Positions 48,051 through 56,493 of a stretch of DNA of 64,000 bases are shown piece after piece (within the stretch, counting starts at the first letter, position 1; each line of letters begins with the position of its first letter). Below the pieces are notes generated by a model. It saw only the letters and a list, made by a program, of their open reading frames with translations. It did not search any database and was not told the DNA's origin. This stretch comes from Mycolicibacterium goodii. Lineage in GTDB: Bacteria; Actinomycetota; Actinomycetes; Mycobacteriales; Mycobacteriaceae. The stretch spans positions 992,001 through 1,056,000 of the forward strand of contig NZ_CP092364.2 in assembly GCF_022370755.2 (NCBI RefSeq), in the 5' to 3' direction. A program made the position numbers and the translations under genes.

Positions 48051-48527
48051 GCCAGTATTACCTGCCCTGAAGGGATGTGCTCAAGACGTCCCACACCGGG
48101 GCGGGGCGGTGGCGTGATGCGGGCAACGACGAAATCTGTCGAGGGCACCATGGTGTTCCGCGTGGTGTCACGGCGGGCACCCGGCGGGGCGGTCCGAACG
48201 GAGGATCGCGTCGGAACGCCCACCGTTGTTGTCGCCGGATCGCGAATCGAATCGACCGGTCGCACAGGAGAATTGCCGCCGCTCGCCGCTGGTGTGGACA
48301 GGCCGGACCTGCGGGTCGACGCGGTGTGATTTTGGCGTCCCATCGGCGGTCGCGTACTGTTCCCACACTCCTGTCGGCGCGGCCTGGCCCTCGGTGTATC
48401 TGGTCGGCACATCGCGTGGGCGGCACCTCGCCGGAGTCGCGCGAAGGACGTCGCAAGATGTCGATTCGGCGTGTGATGCCCGTCGCACCGCGGTTCACGC
48501 GGTGTGCAGAATCACGGGGCAGCAAAG
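48051..48527 (+). other. Long intergenic region upstream of ahpC, no gene recognised
   Basis: Several overlapping frames are open but none shows a conserved domain or plausible start. No oxyR-like LysR gene or remnant is recognisable, although in many mycobacteria oxyR lies divergent to ahpC here. Confidence 0.6.
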
Positions 48528-48584
48528 TTGCATTCGCAAGCGGGCCCGACCAGAATCGTGGTGTAAATCTGGAATCATTCCAGA
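48528..48584 (+). promoter_or_regulatory. Candidate ahpC promoter with Fur/PerR-like palindrome
   Basis: TTGCAT (48528-48533) and CAGAAT (48551-48556) are 17 bases apart, a possible promoter. Just downstream, 48568-48584 is a perfect 17-base palindrome TCTGGAATCATTCCAGA. Its right half, ATTCCAGA, resembles the operators of furA/CatR-type peroxide sensors in actinobacteria as I recall them. Seen: the palindrome. Inferred: its binder. Confidence 0.5.
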
Positions 48585-48614
48585 AAACAAGGATACGTAG
48601 ATGGGATGCTGTGA

Positions 48615-49202
48615 ATGGCTGTTTTGACGATCGGTGACCAGTTTCCGGAGTACGACCTGACCGCTGTGGTTGGCGGCGATCTGTCCAAGGTTGACGCCAA
48701 GCAGCCCGATGACTACTTCACGCGCGTCACCAGCAAGGACCACGAGGGCAAGTGGCGCATCATCTTCTTCTGGCCGAAGGACTTCACCTTCGTGTGCCCG
48801 ACGGAGATCGCGGCGTTCGGCAAGCTCAACGAGGACTTCGAGGACCGCGACGCCAAGGTGCTCGGCGTGTCGGTGGACAACGAGTTCGTCCACTTCCAGT
48901 GGCGTGCCCAGCACGAGGACCTCAAGACCCTGCCGTTCCCGATGGTCTCGGACCTCAAGCGTGAGCTGACGGCGGCGTGCGGCGTGCTCAACGCCGACGG
49001 TGTCGCCGACCGCGCGACCTTCATCGTCGACCCGAACAACGAGGTCCAGTTCGTGTCGGTGACCGCAGGCTCGGTCGGCCGCAACGTCGACGAGGTGCTG
49101 CGGGTGCTCGATGCGCTGCAGTCCGACGAGCTGTGCGCGTGCAACTGGAAGAAGGGCGATCCGACGATCAACGCCGGTGAGCTGCTTGCGGGGGCGGTGT
49201 AA
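48615..49202 (+). CDS. ahpC: Alkyl hydroperoxide reductase, peroxiredoxin subunit
   Basis: The 195-residue peroxiredoxin reduces peroxides and peroxynitrite. The peroxidatic Cys is in DFTFVCPTEIAAFG (about residue 61) and the resolving cysteines in ELCACNWKKGD (about 174-176), three-cysteine type as in mycobacteria. First gene of ahpC-ahpD, 3 bases apart. Confidence 0.97.
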   Translation: MAVLTIGDQFPEYDLTAVVGGDLSKVDAKQPDDYFTRVTSKDHEGKWRIIFFWPKDFTFVCPTEIAAFGKLNEDFEDRDAKVLGVSVDNEFVHFQWRAQHEDLKTLPFPMVSDLKRELTAACGVLNADGVADRATFIVDPNNEVQFVSVTAGSVGRNVDEVLRVLDALQSDELCACNWKKGDPTINAGELLAGAV

Positions 49203-49205
49203 TCC

Positions 49206-49739
49206 ATGAGCATCGACAACATCAAGTCGGCCCTGCCCGAGTACGCCAAGGATCTCAAGCTCAACCTCGGCAGCATCGCCAACACCACCGAGCTGGGCGA
49301 ACAGCAGTTGTGGGGCGCCCTGGTTGCCACCGCCGCGGCCACCAAGAACGCGCGGCTGCTGCGTGAGATCTCGGAGGACGCGCTTGACATCCTCAGCGAA
49401 GAGGCCTACAACGCCGCACTGGGCGCGGCCGCGATCATGGGGATGAACAACGTCTTCTACCGCACCAAGGGTCAGCTCGACGGCAAGTACGACGACCTGC
49501 GTGCCGGCCTGCGGATGAACATCATCGGCAATCCCGGTGTCGCCAAGGAGGACTTCGAGCTGTGGTCGCTGGCGGTCTCGGCGATCAACGGCTGTGGTCA
49601 CTGCCTGGCCGCGCATGAGAAGACGCTGCGCGACGCCGATGTCTCGCGCACGACCATCTTCGAGGCGATCCGGCTCGCGTCGATCGTCTCCGGAGTTGCC
49701 CAGGCACTGCTCACCGCGGACACTCTCGCCGCCGTCTGA
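49206..49739 (+). CDS. ahpD: Alkyl hydroperoxidase AhpD
   Basis: The 177-residue helical protein reduces AhpC using its CxxC pair, [15 protein letters not shown] (about residues 129-138), where the His and Glu around the pair are part of the proton relay. It links AhpC to the dihydrolipoamide system. Followed by a strong terminator. Confidence 0.96.
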   Translation: MSIDNIKSALPEYAKDLKLNLGSIANTTELGEQQLWGALVATAAATKNARLLREISEDALDILSEEAYNAALGAAAIMGMNNVFYRTKGQLDGKYDDLRAGLRMNIIGNPGVAKEDFELWSLAVSAINGCGHCLAAHEKTLRDADVSRTTIFEAIRLASIVSGVAQALLTADTLAAV

Positions 49740-49753
49740 TCGAGCCGAACGGT

Positions 49754-49785
49754 TTCGGCCGGATGCCTTCTGGCATCCGGCCGAA
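49754..49785 (+). terminator. Intrinsic terminator after ahpD
   Basis: A perfect 14-base-pair stem (TTCGGCCGGATGCC / GGCATCCGGCCGAA) with a TTCT loop, starting 14 bases after the ahpD stop. There is no long T tract, as is common in mycobacteria. Confidence 0.8.
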
Positions 49786-49808
49786 CTGTTCTGCGGACTT
49801 GACGAGAA

Positions 49809-49828
49809 CCGCTTATGCGCATAAGCGG
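49809..49828 (+). promoter_or_regulatory. LacI-type operator 1 over the transporter promoter
   Basis: CCGCTTATGCGCATAAGCGG is a perfect 20-base palindrome with the central CG typical of LacI-family operators. A -10-like TAAACT follows at 49835-49840, so the palindrome covers the -35 position and binding would repress. A near copy lies at 52234-52249. Confidence 0.75.
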
Positions 49829-49872
49829 CCACGGTAAACTCGCTTCTCGTATCACGAGAGGCGGGTTTCCGT

Positions 49873-51195
49873 ATGTCAGCCACCGACCGCGAGACCGCGG
49901 TGCGCAAAGCCGTCATGGGCGCATCGATCGGCAACGCCGTGGAGTGGTTCGATTTCGCCATCTACGGCTTCCTGGCGACCTACATCGCCGCCAACTTCTT
50001 TCCGGCGGGCAACGAGACCGCCGCACTGCTCAACACTTTCGCGATCTTCGCCGCGGCGTTCTTCATGCGCCCGCTCGGAGGTTTCGTCTTCGGCCCGCTG
50101 GGGGACCGTCTAGGACGTCAACGGGTGCTCGCGATCGTGATCCTGTTGATGTCGGCCGCGACCCTCGGCATCGGCCTGTTGCCCACTTACGCCGCGATCG
50201 GGGTCGTGGCGCCGCTGCTGTTGTTGCTGTTGCGGTGTCTGCAGGGATTCTCCGCGGGAGGCGAATATGGCGGCGGTGCAGTCTATCTCGCAGAGTACGC
50301 CCCACAACGCCGCCGCGGGCTGATCGTCACCTACATAGCCTGGTCGGGCGTGCTCGGCTTCCTGCTCGGGTCGGTGACCGTGACGGTGCTGGCGGCGCTG
50401 CTGCCCCCCGAGGCCATGGACAGCTATGGATGGCGGATCCCGTTCCTGATCGCCGCGCCGCTCGGCCTCGTCGGCCTCTACATCCGACTGCGCCTCGACG
50501 ACACCCCGGAGTTCGAGAAGCTCGACGCCGCCGACCGTGTCGCCAAATCCCCACTGCGCGAGGCACTCCGGACCGCTCGCAAGCCGATCCTGCAGGTCAT
50601 CGGCATGTTCATCGTCTTCAACGTGGGTTATTACGTCGTCTTCACCTTCATCCCCACCTACTTCATCAAGACCCTGGAATTCAGCAGGACCCAGTCGTTC
50701 ATCTCGATCACGTTGGCCAGCCTCACAGCCCTTGTGCTGATCCTGCCACTGGCGGCGCTCTCGGACCGGGTGGGACGCAAACCGCTGCTGCTGGCCGGTT
50801 CGATCGGCTTCGCTGTGCTCGCCTACCCGCTGTTCGTGCTCATGACCTTGGGGTCGGTGACCGCCGCGATCATCGGCCACTGCCTGCTCGCGGCGATCGA
50901 ATCGACTTACGTCGCAACCGCCGTCAGCGCCGGTGTCGAACTGTTCACCACCCGGGTGCGCTACAGCGGGTTCTCGATCGGCTACAACATCTCGGTCGCG
51001 GTGTTCGGCGGGACGACGCCGTACGTCGTCACCTGGCTCACGGCCGCCACCGGCAACCACCACGCGCCCGCGCTGTATCTCGTCGTCGCGGCCGTCGTCT
51101 CGGTCGCTGCGGTGCTCACCCTCACCGAGAACGCGGGTCTCCCGCTGCCGACCGGACACACAGACGGAAAGCGGCGTGCCACGATGACATCGTGA
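49873..51195 (+). CDS. MHS-family MFS transporter (metabolite:proton symporter)
   Basis: The 440-residue protein has about twelve transmembrane helices. [20 protein letters not shown] at the N-terminus and [17 protein letters not shown] after helix 2 are signatures of the metabolite:H+ symporter branch (ProP, KgtP, ShiA relatives), which mostly import small carboxylates, betaines or aromatic acids. AGAGGCGGG precedes the ATG. Its last bases overlap the GTG of the LacI regulator (GTGA), so the two form an operon. Substrate unknown. Confidence 0.88.
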   Translation: MSATDRETAVRKAVMGASIGNAVEWFDFAIYGFLATYIAANFFPAGNETAALLNTFAIFAAAFFMRPLGGFVFGPLGDRLGRQRVLAIVILLMSAATLGIGLLPTYAAIGVVAPLLLLLLRCLQGFSAGGEYGGGAVYLAEYAPQRRRGLIVTYIAWSGVLGFLLGSVTVTVLAALLPPEAMDSYGWRIPFLIAAPLGLVGLYIRLRLDDTPEFEKLDAADRVAKSPLREALRTARKPILQVIGMFIVFNVGYYVVFTFIPTYFIKTLEFSRTQSFISITLASLTALVLILPLAALSDRVGRKPLLLAGSIGFAVLAYPLFVLMTLGSVTAAIIGHCLLAAIESTYVATAVSAGVELFTTRVRYSGFSIGYNISVAVFGGTTPYVVTWLTAATGNHHAPALYLVVAAVVSVAAVLTLTENAGLPLPTGHTDGKRRATMTS

Positions 51196-52193
51196 ACCAA
51201 GGCAGACCGAGCCGACCGAGCGTACGTCCGACGAAAGCTGACGTCGCCAGGCTCGCCAACGTCTCCACCGCCACGGTCAGCTACGTCCTCAACAACGTTC
51301 AGGGTCAGCGGATCTCGGAACAGACACAGGAGACCGTGCGCCGGGCCGCGGCGGAGCTGGGCTACCGGCCGAACCTCGCCGCGCGAAACCTCGCGTCCGG
51401 CGGGAGCGGTGTGGTGCTCTACATCGTCGGGCGGCTTTCACTGGGCAATCTCCCCATCGAGGTCGGCAGCCGGCTCACCACTGCGCTCGCTCGGCGCGGA
51501 ATCGTGCTGTCGCTGCAATTCGAGACCGACGACGACAGCAACGTGGTCGACGCGATCGCCGACCTCAACCCGATGGCGATCACCAGTACGTTCCCACTCA
51601 CCGGCAATGCGCTGGCCGCCGCGACGGCGGCCGGCATACCCCAGATCCACCTCGGCAGTTCACAACTGCACGCGATCGGCGCCCTTGATCGCAGCATCGG
51701 GGAGATGCGCGTAGCGCACCTGACCTCGCGCGGACACACCCGGCTCGCATTCGCCTACACCACCGATGAGGAACTGCGCCCGCTCGGCGACTACTGGCTC
51801 ACGGGCCTGCGCGCGGCCGCGCAGAAGCGTGGGTTACCCGACATCGCGGTCGCGAGCGTCGCCTCCGATGGCTCGAACGCGGCCGAGGTGGTGACCGGGT
51901 GGGCCGCTGCCGGCGTGACGGCGATCTGCGCGCAGAGCGACGAGACCGCGTTCGTGGTACTGCACGGCCTGCGCAGCGCAGGCCTGCGCTGTCCGGCGGA
52001 CATGGCGGTGATGGGGGTGAACGCGATCGAGCTCGGCGCCGTGAGCGCACCACCGCTGACCTCGGTGTCCTTCGACGCCGAGGCGATCGTGGACGTGGCG
52101 GTCGCCGCGATGATGTCCGAGCTCGGATATCCGACCGACCAGGAACCGAGCGGCATCGATGTCGCGACGCTGATCGTGCGCGATTCCACCTGA
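51192..52193 (+). CDS. LacI-family transcriptional regulator
   Basis: The 333-residue protein starts at GTG overlapping the transporter stop. The N-terminal HTH is [20 protein letters not shown] (about residues 16-35) with the hinge [20 protein letters not shown], then a periplasmic-binding-type effector domain ending [21 protein letters not shown]. It most likely binds the palindromes at 49809 and 52234, flanking its own operon and the P450 operon, making it the local repressor. Confidence 0.93.
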   Translation: MNQGRPSRPSVRPTKADVARLANVSTATVSYVLNNVQGQRISEQTQETVRRAAAELGYRPNLAARNLASGGSGVVLYIVGRLSLGNLPIEVGSRLTTALARRGIVLSLQFETDDDSNVVDAIADLNPMAITSTFPLTGNALAAATAAGIPQIHLGSSQLHAIGALDRSIGEMRVAHLTSRGHTRLAFAYTTDEELRPLGDYWLTGLRAAAQKRGLPDIAVASVASDGSNAAEVVTGWAAAGVTAICAQSDETAFVVLHGLRSAGLRCPADMAVMGVNAIELGAVSAPPLTSVSFDAEAIVDVAVAAMMSELGYPTDQEPSGIDVATLIVRDST

Positions 52194-52233
52194 TCATGGC
52201 TTTTCAATGTTCCCAGGTGACAAGATCGAACGC

Positions 52234-52249
52234 GCTTACGCGCATAAGC
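52234..52249 (+). promoter_or_regulatory. LacI-type operator 2 over the P450 promoter
   Basis: GCTTACGCGCATAAGC differs from the core of operator 1 by one base. The distance to the following TAAACT (52259-52264) is almost the same as at operator 1, and both leaders end in AGAGG(C/T)GGGTTTCC before the ATG. The two promoters are clearly related. Confidence 0.75.
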
Positions 52250-52294
52250 ATCACTGTGTAAACTCCATTCTCGAACGCAGAGAGGTGGGTTTCC

Positions 52295-53497
52295 ATGACA
52301 GCCGGCGCTACCAAGAACGTGTACTTCGACCCCTACGACGTGGCGATCAACTCCGACCCGTACCCGACGTTCGCCCGGCTGCGCGAAGAAGCGCCGTTGT
52401 ACTACAACGAGCAGTTCGACTTCTACGCCCTGAGCCGCTACCACGACGTCAACAAGGCGCTCATCGACCACGAGACCTTCAGTTCCGCGCGTGGCGCGAT
52501 CGTGGAGCTGATCAAGGCGAATATCGAGATCCCCTCGGGCGCGCTGATCTTCGAGGATCCGCCGATCCACACCGCGCACCGCAAGCTGTTGTCGCGGATG
52601 TTCACACCGCGCAAGATCAACGCGCTCGAACCCAAGATCCGGGAATTCTGCGCGCAGAGCCTCGATGCTGTCGTCGACTCCGGAAGATTCGACATCATCA
52701 AGGATTTCGGCGCCATCATGCCGATGCGGGTGATCAGCGCGCTGCTCGGCATCCCCGAGGAGGACCAAGAGAAGATCCGTGACCACGCCAACGAGCAGAT
52801 GCGCACCGAGGCTGGCAAGCCCATGAAAGCCGCCGAGGAGGGCCTGGTCGACGGGTCGATCTTCGAGGCCTACATCGAGTGGCGCAGGGACAACCCGTCC
52901 GACGACATCATGACAGAGTTGCTCAACGTCGAGTTCACCGATGAGCACGGCGTCACCCGCAGGCTCACCCGCGAAGAACTGTTGATCTACATCAACGTGG
53001 TCGCGGGCGCGGGCAACGAGACCACCACCCGGTTGATCGGCTGGGCGACGAAGCTCTTGGCCGAACATCCCGACCAGCGTCGCGAGCTCATCGAGAACCC
53101 GGCCCTGATTCCGCAGGCGATCGAGGAGATCCTGCGATTCGAACCGCCAGCTCCGCACGTGGCCCGTTACGTCACCCGTGACGTCGAGTACTACGGCCAG
53201 ACCGTGCCAGAGGGCAGCGTGATAATGATGCTCATCGGCGCGGCGGTCCGCGACAGCCGTCAATTCCCGCCCGACGGAGAGGTTTTCGACATCCACCGGG
53301 AGCCGCGTCAGCACCTGGCGTTCAGTGTCGGCACCCACTTCTGCCTCGGCTCGGCACTCGCCCGTCTCGAGGGACGCATCGCACTCGAAGAGATCCTCAA
53401 GCGGTTCAGCGAGTGGGACGTCGACCTCGCCAATGCGGAACTCTCACCCACCTCGACTGTGCGGGGCTGGGATTCGTTGCCGGTGATCATCCGGTGA
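52295..53497 (+). CDS. Cytochrome P450
   Basis: The 400-residue soluble bacterial P450 has the I-helix AGAGNETTTR (oxygen activation, Thr present), ExxR as EEILRFEPP, and the heme loop FSVGTHFCLGSALARLEGR with the ligating Cys. It would hydroxylate a small molecule using ferredoxin-delivered electrons; no ferredoxin is directly adjacent, the nearest being at 61634-61945. I do not assign a CYP family. It is controlled by operator 2 and coupled to the next gene by a GTGA overlap. Confidence 0.93.
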   Translation: MTAGATKNVYFDPYDVAINSDPYPTFARLREEAPLYYNEQFDFYALSRYHDVNKALIDHETFSSARGAIVELIKANIEIPSGALIFEDPPIHTAHRKLLSRMFTPRKINALEPKIREFCAQSLDAVVDSGRFDIIKDFGAIMPMRVISALLGIPEEDQEKIRDHANEQMRTEAGKPMKAAEEGLVDGSIFEAYIEWRRDNPSDDIMTELLNVEFTDEHGVTRRLTREELLIYINVVAGAGNETTTRLIGWATKLLAEHPDQRRELIENPALIPQAIEEILRFEPPAPHVARYVTRDVEYYGQTVPEGSVIMMLIGAAVRDSRQFPPDGEVFDIHREPRQHLAFSVGTHFCLGSALARLEGRIALEEILKRFSEWDVDLANAELSPTSTVRGWDSLPVIIR

Positions 53498-54570
53498 CCG
53501 CAGCGCTCACGGTCCCTCGGGACTGGACCGAGATCACCCCGCAGTGGCTGACGTCCGCGCTGTCGGTGCACCACCGAGACGCCGTCGTCGAGAACGTCAC
53601 CGTCGACATGCGCGACGACGGAACGAACCGTCGCGCGCGGCTTGCGGTCACGTACCGGCCCGGCCCGCAAGGGCCTGCCACGGTGTTCGTCAAGGGCGTT
53701 GACCCCGACCACAAGGCGATGATCAAGATGACCAGCGGTCTGCTGCACGAGCCGCGGTTGTTCAACTCGAACATCCGCTTGCCACTGGAGCATCCGACGG
53801 TGTACGCGGCCGCGATCGACGAGGCCGGCGAGGAGTTCGTGCTCGTCATGGAAGACCTCACGGCGCGTGGGGCGGATCCACGCGACGCCACCCGGCCCCT
53901 GACCGTCGACCAGGCGGCCATCGGTGTTCGCGCGCTGGCGCGCATGCACGGACAGTTCTGGGGCGAGCGGCTTGCACAGCCCGCGTTGGCGTGGCTGGAA
54001 CCGTTCGAGCCGTGGGACGGCATGCAGTGGGCTCCGCTGCCCGCGGCGCTCGAACGCCTCGGCGACGACGCACCTCCGTCCGTGCAGGCGCTGACGATCG
54101 ACCATCTCGTCGAAGGTATCTGGAAGCCCTACATCCGGACCCTCACCGCGTCCTCGGAGCCGCAGACGCTGCTGCACGGCGACGCGCACATCGGCAACAC
54201 GTACCTCACGTCCGACGGCGACGTCGGATTCCTCGACTGGCAGGTCGCACGCCGCGGGAACTTCGCGGTGGATCTCGGTTACTTCTTGCAGGGCGCGCTG
54301 AATACCCACGACCGCCGCGCCGCCGAGCGGGAACTTCTCGTGGAGTACCGCGGCTCACTCGGGCTACCCGCCGCGGAAACCCCGTCGATGGATGAGATCT
54401 GGTTGCGTTACCGGGCATCGGTGGCACACGGATTGACGACATGGCTCGCCACCGCGAGCGCGGGGGAGTTGTGGCAGCGCCCCGACATCGCGCTGGTCCT
54501 GGCGCAGCGCTACTCCGCGGCCTACGAGGACCTGCAGACCGCCGAGGCACTCGCCGATCTGGAGAGCTAG
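53494..54570 (+). CDS. APH/choline-kinase-fold phosphotransferase-like protein
   Basis: The 358-residue protein has the catalytic loop LLHGDAHIGNTYL (Brenner motif with Asp and Asn) followed by VGFLDWQVARRG (metal Asp), and VLVMEDL in the hinge region. Such proteins phosphorylate small hydroxyl compounds. GTG start inside the P450 stop codon means coupled translation, so its substrate may be the P450 product or a related alcohol. The Lys of the N-lobe is probably FVKGVD. Confidence 0.85.
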   Translation: MTAALTVPRDWTEITPQWLTSALSVHHRDAVVENVTVDMRDDGTNRRARLAVTYRPGPQGPATVFVKGVDPDHKAMIKMTSGLLHEPRLFNSNIRLPLEHPTVYAAAIDEAGEEFVLVMEDLTARGADPRDATRPLTVDQAAIGVRALARMHGQFWGERLAQPALAWLEPFEPWDGMQWAPLPAALERLGDDAPPSVQALTIDHLVEGIWKPYIRTLTASSEPQTLLHGDAHIGNTYLTSDGDVGFLDWQVARRGNFAVDLGYFLQGALNTHDRRAAERELLVEYRGSLGLPAAETPSMDEIWLRYRASVAHGLTTWLATASAGELWQRPDIALVLAQRYSAAYEDLQTAEALADLES

Positions 54571-54675
54571 CTTTCGCCCACCGCTGCGGTGACGCGGTCG
54601 AGTGCCGTTGCGGGCGGCTGCGCGCCGAACGCCTCGACGATCGGCATCCGCCACACCTGCGAGTTGGCCATGGCG

Positions 54676-54978
54676 CTAGTCGCTCGCGGGCAGCGGCTTG
54701 GCCTCCTTGAGGCTCAGCGGGGTGGTCCCGATCGACAGCGATCCCGCACCGGCCTTGGTGACGAGCACCTCGGCACCGTTGTCGTCGACGTAGCGCTTGC
54801 CCATCAGGGTACCGGCGGCGAAGGATGGGTCGAGCGCTGCGCCACTGTCCTTCTCGGCGTCGAGGGGGATCATCGGGACGCCGCCCGCGCGCAGGTCGTC
54901 GAGGCTGTCGGCGCTGCGGACGACGATAACCTGGGTGTCGCACACCTGGCTCTGCAGGCGCGTGCCGTTCTTGATCAC
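54676..54978 (-). CDS. Small protein of unknown function at the end of the fadD operon
   Basis: The 100-residue acidic protein (MIKNGTRLQSQVCDTQVIVV start, KEAKPLPASD end) has one Cys, no membrane segment and no motif I recognise. It follows the acyl-CoA synthetase gene by 24 bases on the same strand, with GAAGGAG before its ATG, so it is likely the third gene of the SDR-fadD operon. A binding or chaperone role for a pathway enzyme is only a guess. Confidence 0.7.
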   Translation of the reverse strand: MIKNGTRLQSQVCDTQVIVVRSADSLDDLRAGGVPMIPLDAEKDSGAALDPSFAAGTLMGKRYVDDNGAEVLVTKAGAGSLSIGTTPLSLKEAKPLPASD

Positions 54979-55002
54979 TGCGGACTCCTTCGATAGGGAG
55001 GG

Positions 55003-56493
55003 CTACGAGATGGGCTGGAGCTCGTCGACGAGTTGACGGCGCAGTACCTTGCCGGTGGCGTTGGTGGGCAGTTCCGCACGGAAGACCACGCGGTCCGGGG
55101 TGCGGGATCCGCGCAGATGTTTGCGCACGTGTTCGCGGAGCTCGTCGGCGTCGGGTTCGGCGCCGTCGGCGGGAACCACGACCGCGACGATGATCTGGCC
55201 CCACTGCGGATCCTCCGGACCGACCACCGCGACGTCGCGGACGTCGGGGTGCTCCACGAGAACGTCTTCGATCTCCGCGGGTGCGATGTTCTCGCCGCCG
55301 CGGATGATGGTGTCGTCCGATCGGCCGCCGATGAACAGGTAACCGTCCTCGTCAAGGGCGGCAACGTCTTTGGTGGGAAACCAGCCGTCCGCGTCGAGCA
55401 CCGAGCCGATCCCGGTGTAGCGGCCGGACACCTGATCGCCGCGGACGAACAGTTCACCGGTCTCGCCCGGTCCGAGCACCGTGCCGTCCTCGGCGCGGAT
55501 CTGCACCTCGACACCGGGTACCACCTGTCCCACCGATCCGAGGCGGCGGGTCACCGCGGGGTCGTCGGACGCCAGTGCGGCGCGGTGGTCGTCGGGCCCG
55601 AGAACCGCGATGGTGGAACTGGTTTCGGTGAGACCGTAGGCGTTGACGAAGCCGACGCCTGGCATCAACTCCAGGGCCTTACGCACCAGCGGCAGGGCCA
55701 CCTTGGACCCACCGTAGGCGAGGTTGCGCAGTGTCGGCAGATCGGCGTCCGTCGTCTCCAGTTCGGTGACGATGCGGTCGAGCATCGTCGGCACCACGGT
55801 CGCCGAGGTCACTCCCTCGGTGCGTACCAGCTCGACCCAGCGGTGTGCGTCGAAGTTACGTAGGTACACCATCTTGCGCCCGGCGTACAGATTCGACATC
55901 GCCGCGCTCACACCGGCGATGTGGTACGGCGGCACGCAGATCAGCGCGGCGTCCTCGGGTGCGGCGGAATCGAATTCGACAGTTCCGGTGATGTAGGTCG
56001 TGAGGTTGTTGTGGGTGAGTTCGACGGCTTTCGGGCGCGATGTCGTCCCCGAGGTGAACAGCACCACCGCGACGCCGTCGGGGTCGGCGAACTCCGACAC
56101 GGGATCGGCGACACGGGCTTTCGCGAGGAACTTTTCGGAGGTGACGACCTGCTTGCCCGCCCCGGCGATCGCGTCGGCGTACTCGCTGTCGGCGACCACG
56201 AGCGGTTCGGGCAGTCGGTCGACCAGTTCACGCAGACCCTCGGCGCTCAGGCGGTAGTTCAGGGGCGTGAACGGTATCGCCGCGCGTGCCGAGGCGAACA
56301 GCAGCACCGGCAGCAGTGCGCCGCCGGTGCCCACATAGGCGACATGTGCCGCACCCGAACCGGCGAGCACGCCTGCGGCGCCGTCGGCCAGTGTGCTCAA
56401 CTCACCCGTGGTGAGCCGAATGTCGTCCGATACCAGCGCGATACGGTCGGGATCACCCGACGATGCCATCTCGAGCAGCAACGATATGCTCAT
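55003..56493 (-). CDS. Acyl-CoA synthetase (AMP-forming, FadD type)
   Basis: The 496-residue ANL ligase forms an acyl-CoA from a carboxylic acid, ATP and CoA. AMP-binding motif: VVLFTSGTTSRPKAVELTH; core motif NAYGLTETSSTIAVLG; hinge region GGRSDDTIIRGGENIAPAE; C-terminal catalytic Lys in PTNATGKVLRRQL. Its ATG overlaps the SDR stop (ATGA), so the two are coupled. The substrate is unknown; the short length suggests a small acid rather than a long fatty acid. Confidence 0.92.
   Translation of the reverse strand: MSISLLLEMASSGDPDRIALVSDDIRLTTGELSTLADGAAGVLAGSGAAHVAYVGTGGALLPVLLFASARAAIPFTPLNYRLSAEGLRELVDRLPEPLVVADSEYADAIAGAGKQVVTSEKFLAKARVADPVSEFADPDGVAVVLFTSGTTSRPKAVELTHNNLTTYITGTVEFDSAAPEDAALICVPPYHIAGVSAAMSNLYAGRKMVYLRNFDAHRWVELVRTEGVTSATVVPTMLDRIVTELETTDADLPTLRNLAYGGSKVALPLVRKALELMPGVGFVNAYGLTETSSTIAVLGPDDHRAALASDDPAVTRRLGSVGQVVPGVEVQIRAEDGTVLGPGETGELFVRGDQVSGRYTGIGSVLDADGWFPTKDVAALDEDGYLFIGGRSDDTIIRGGENIAPAEIEDVLVEHPDVRDVAVVGPEDPQWGQIIVAVVVPADGAEPDADELREHVRKHLRGSRTPDRVVFRAELPTNATGKVLRRQLVDELQPIS

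Noticed and set aside
48077-48637. A 186-codon open frame overlapping the start of ahpC
   Set aside because: Arg/Gly/Ser-rich with no domain, and it covers the ahpC promoter and start; judged non-coding.
49815-51191. A long open frame running through the transporter into the LacI gene
   Set aside because: The first 459 codons are an Arg/Pro-rich shadow of the transporter in another frame; the real LacI protein begins at GTG 51192 with a normal HTH.
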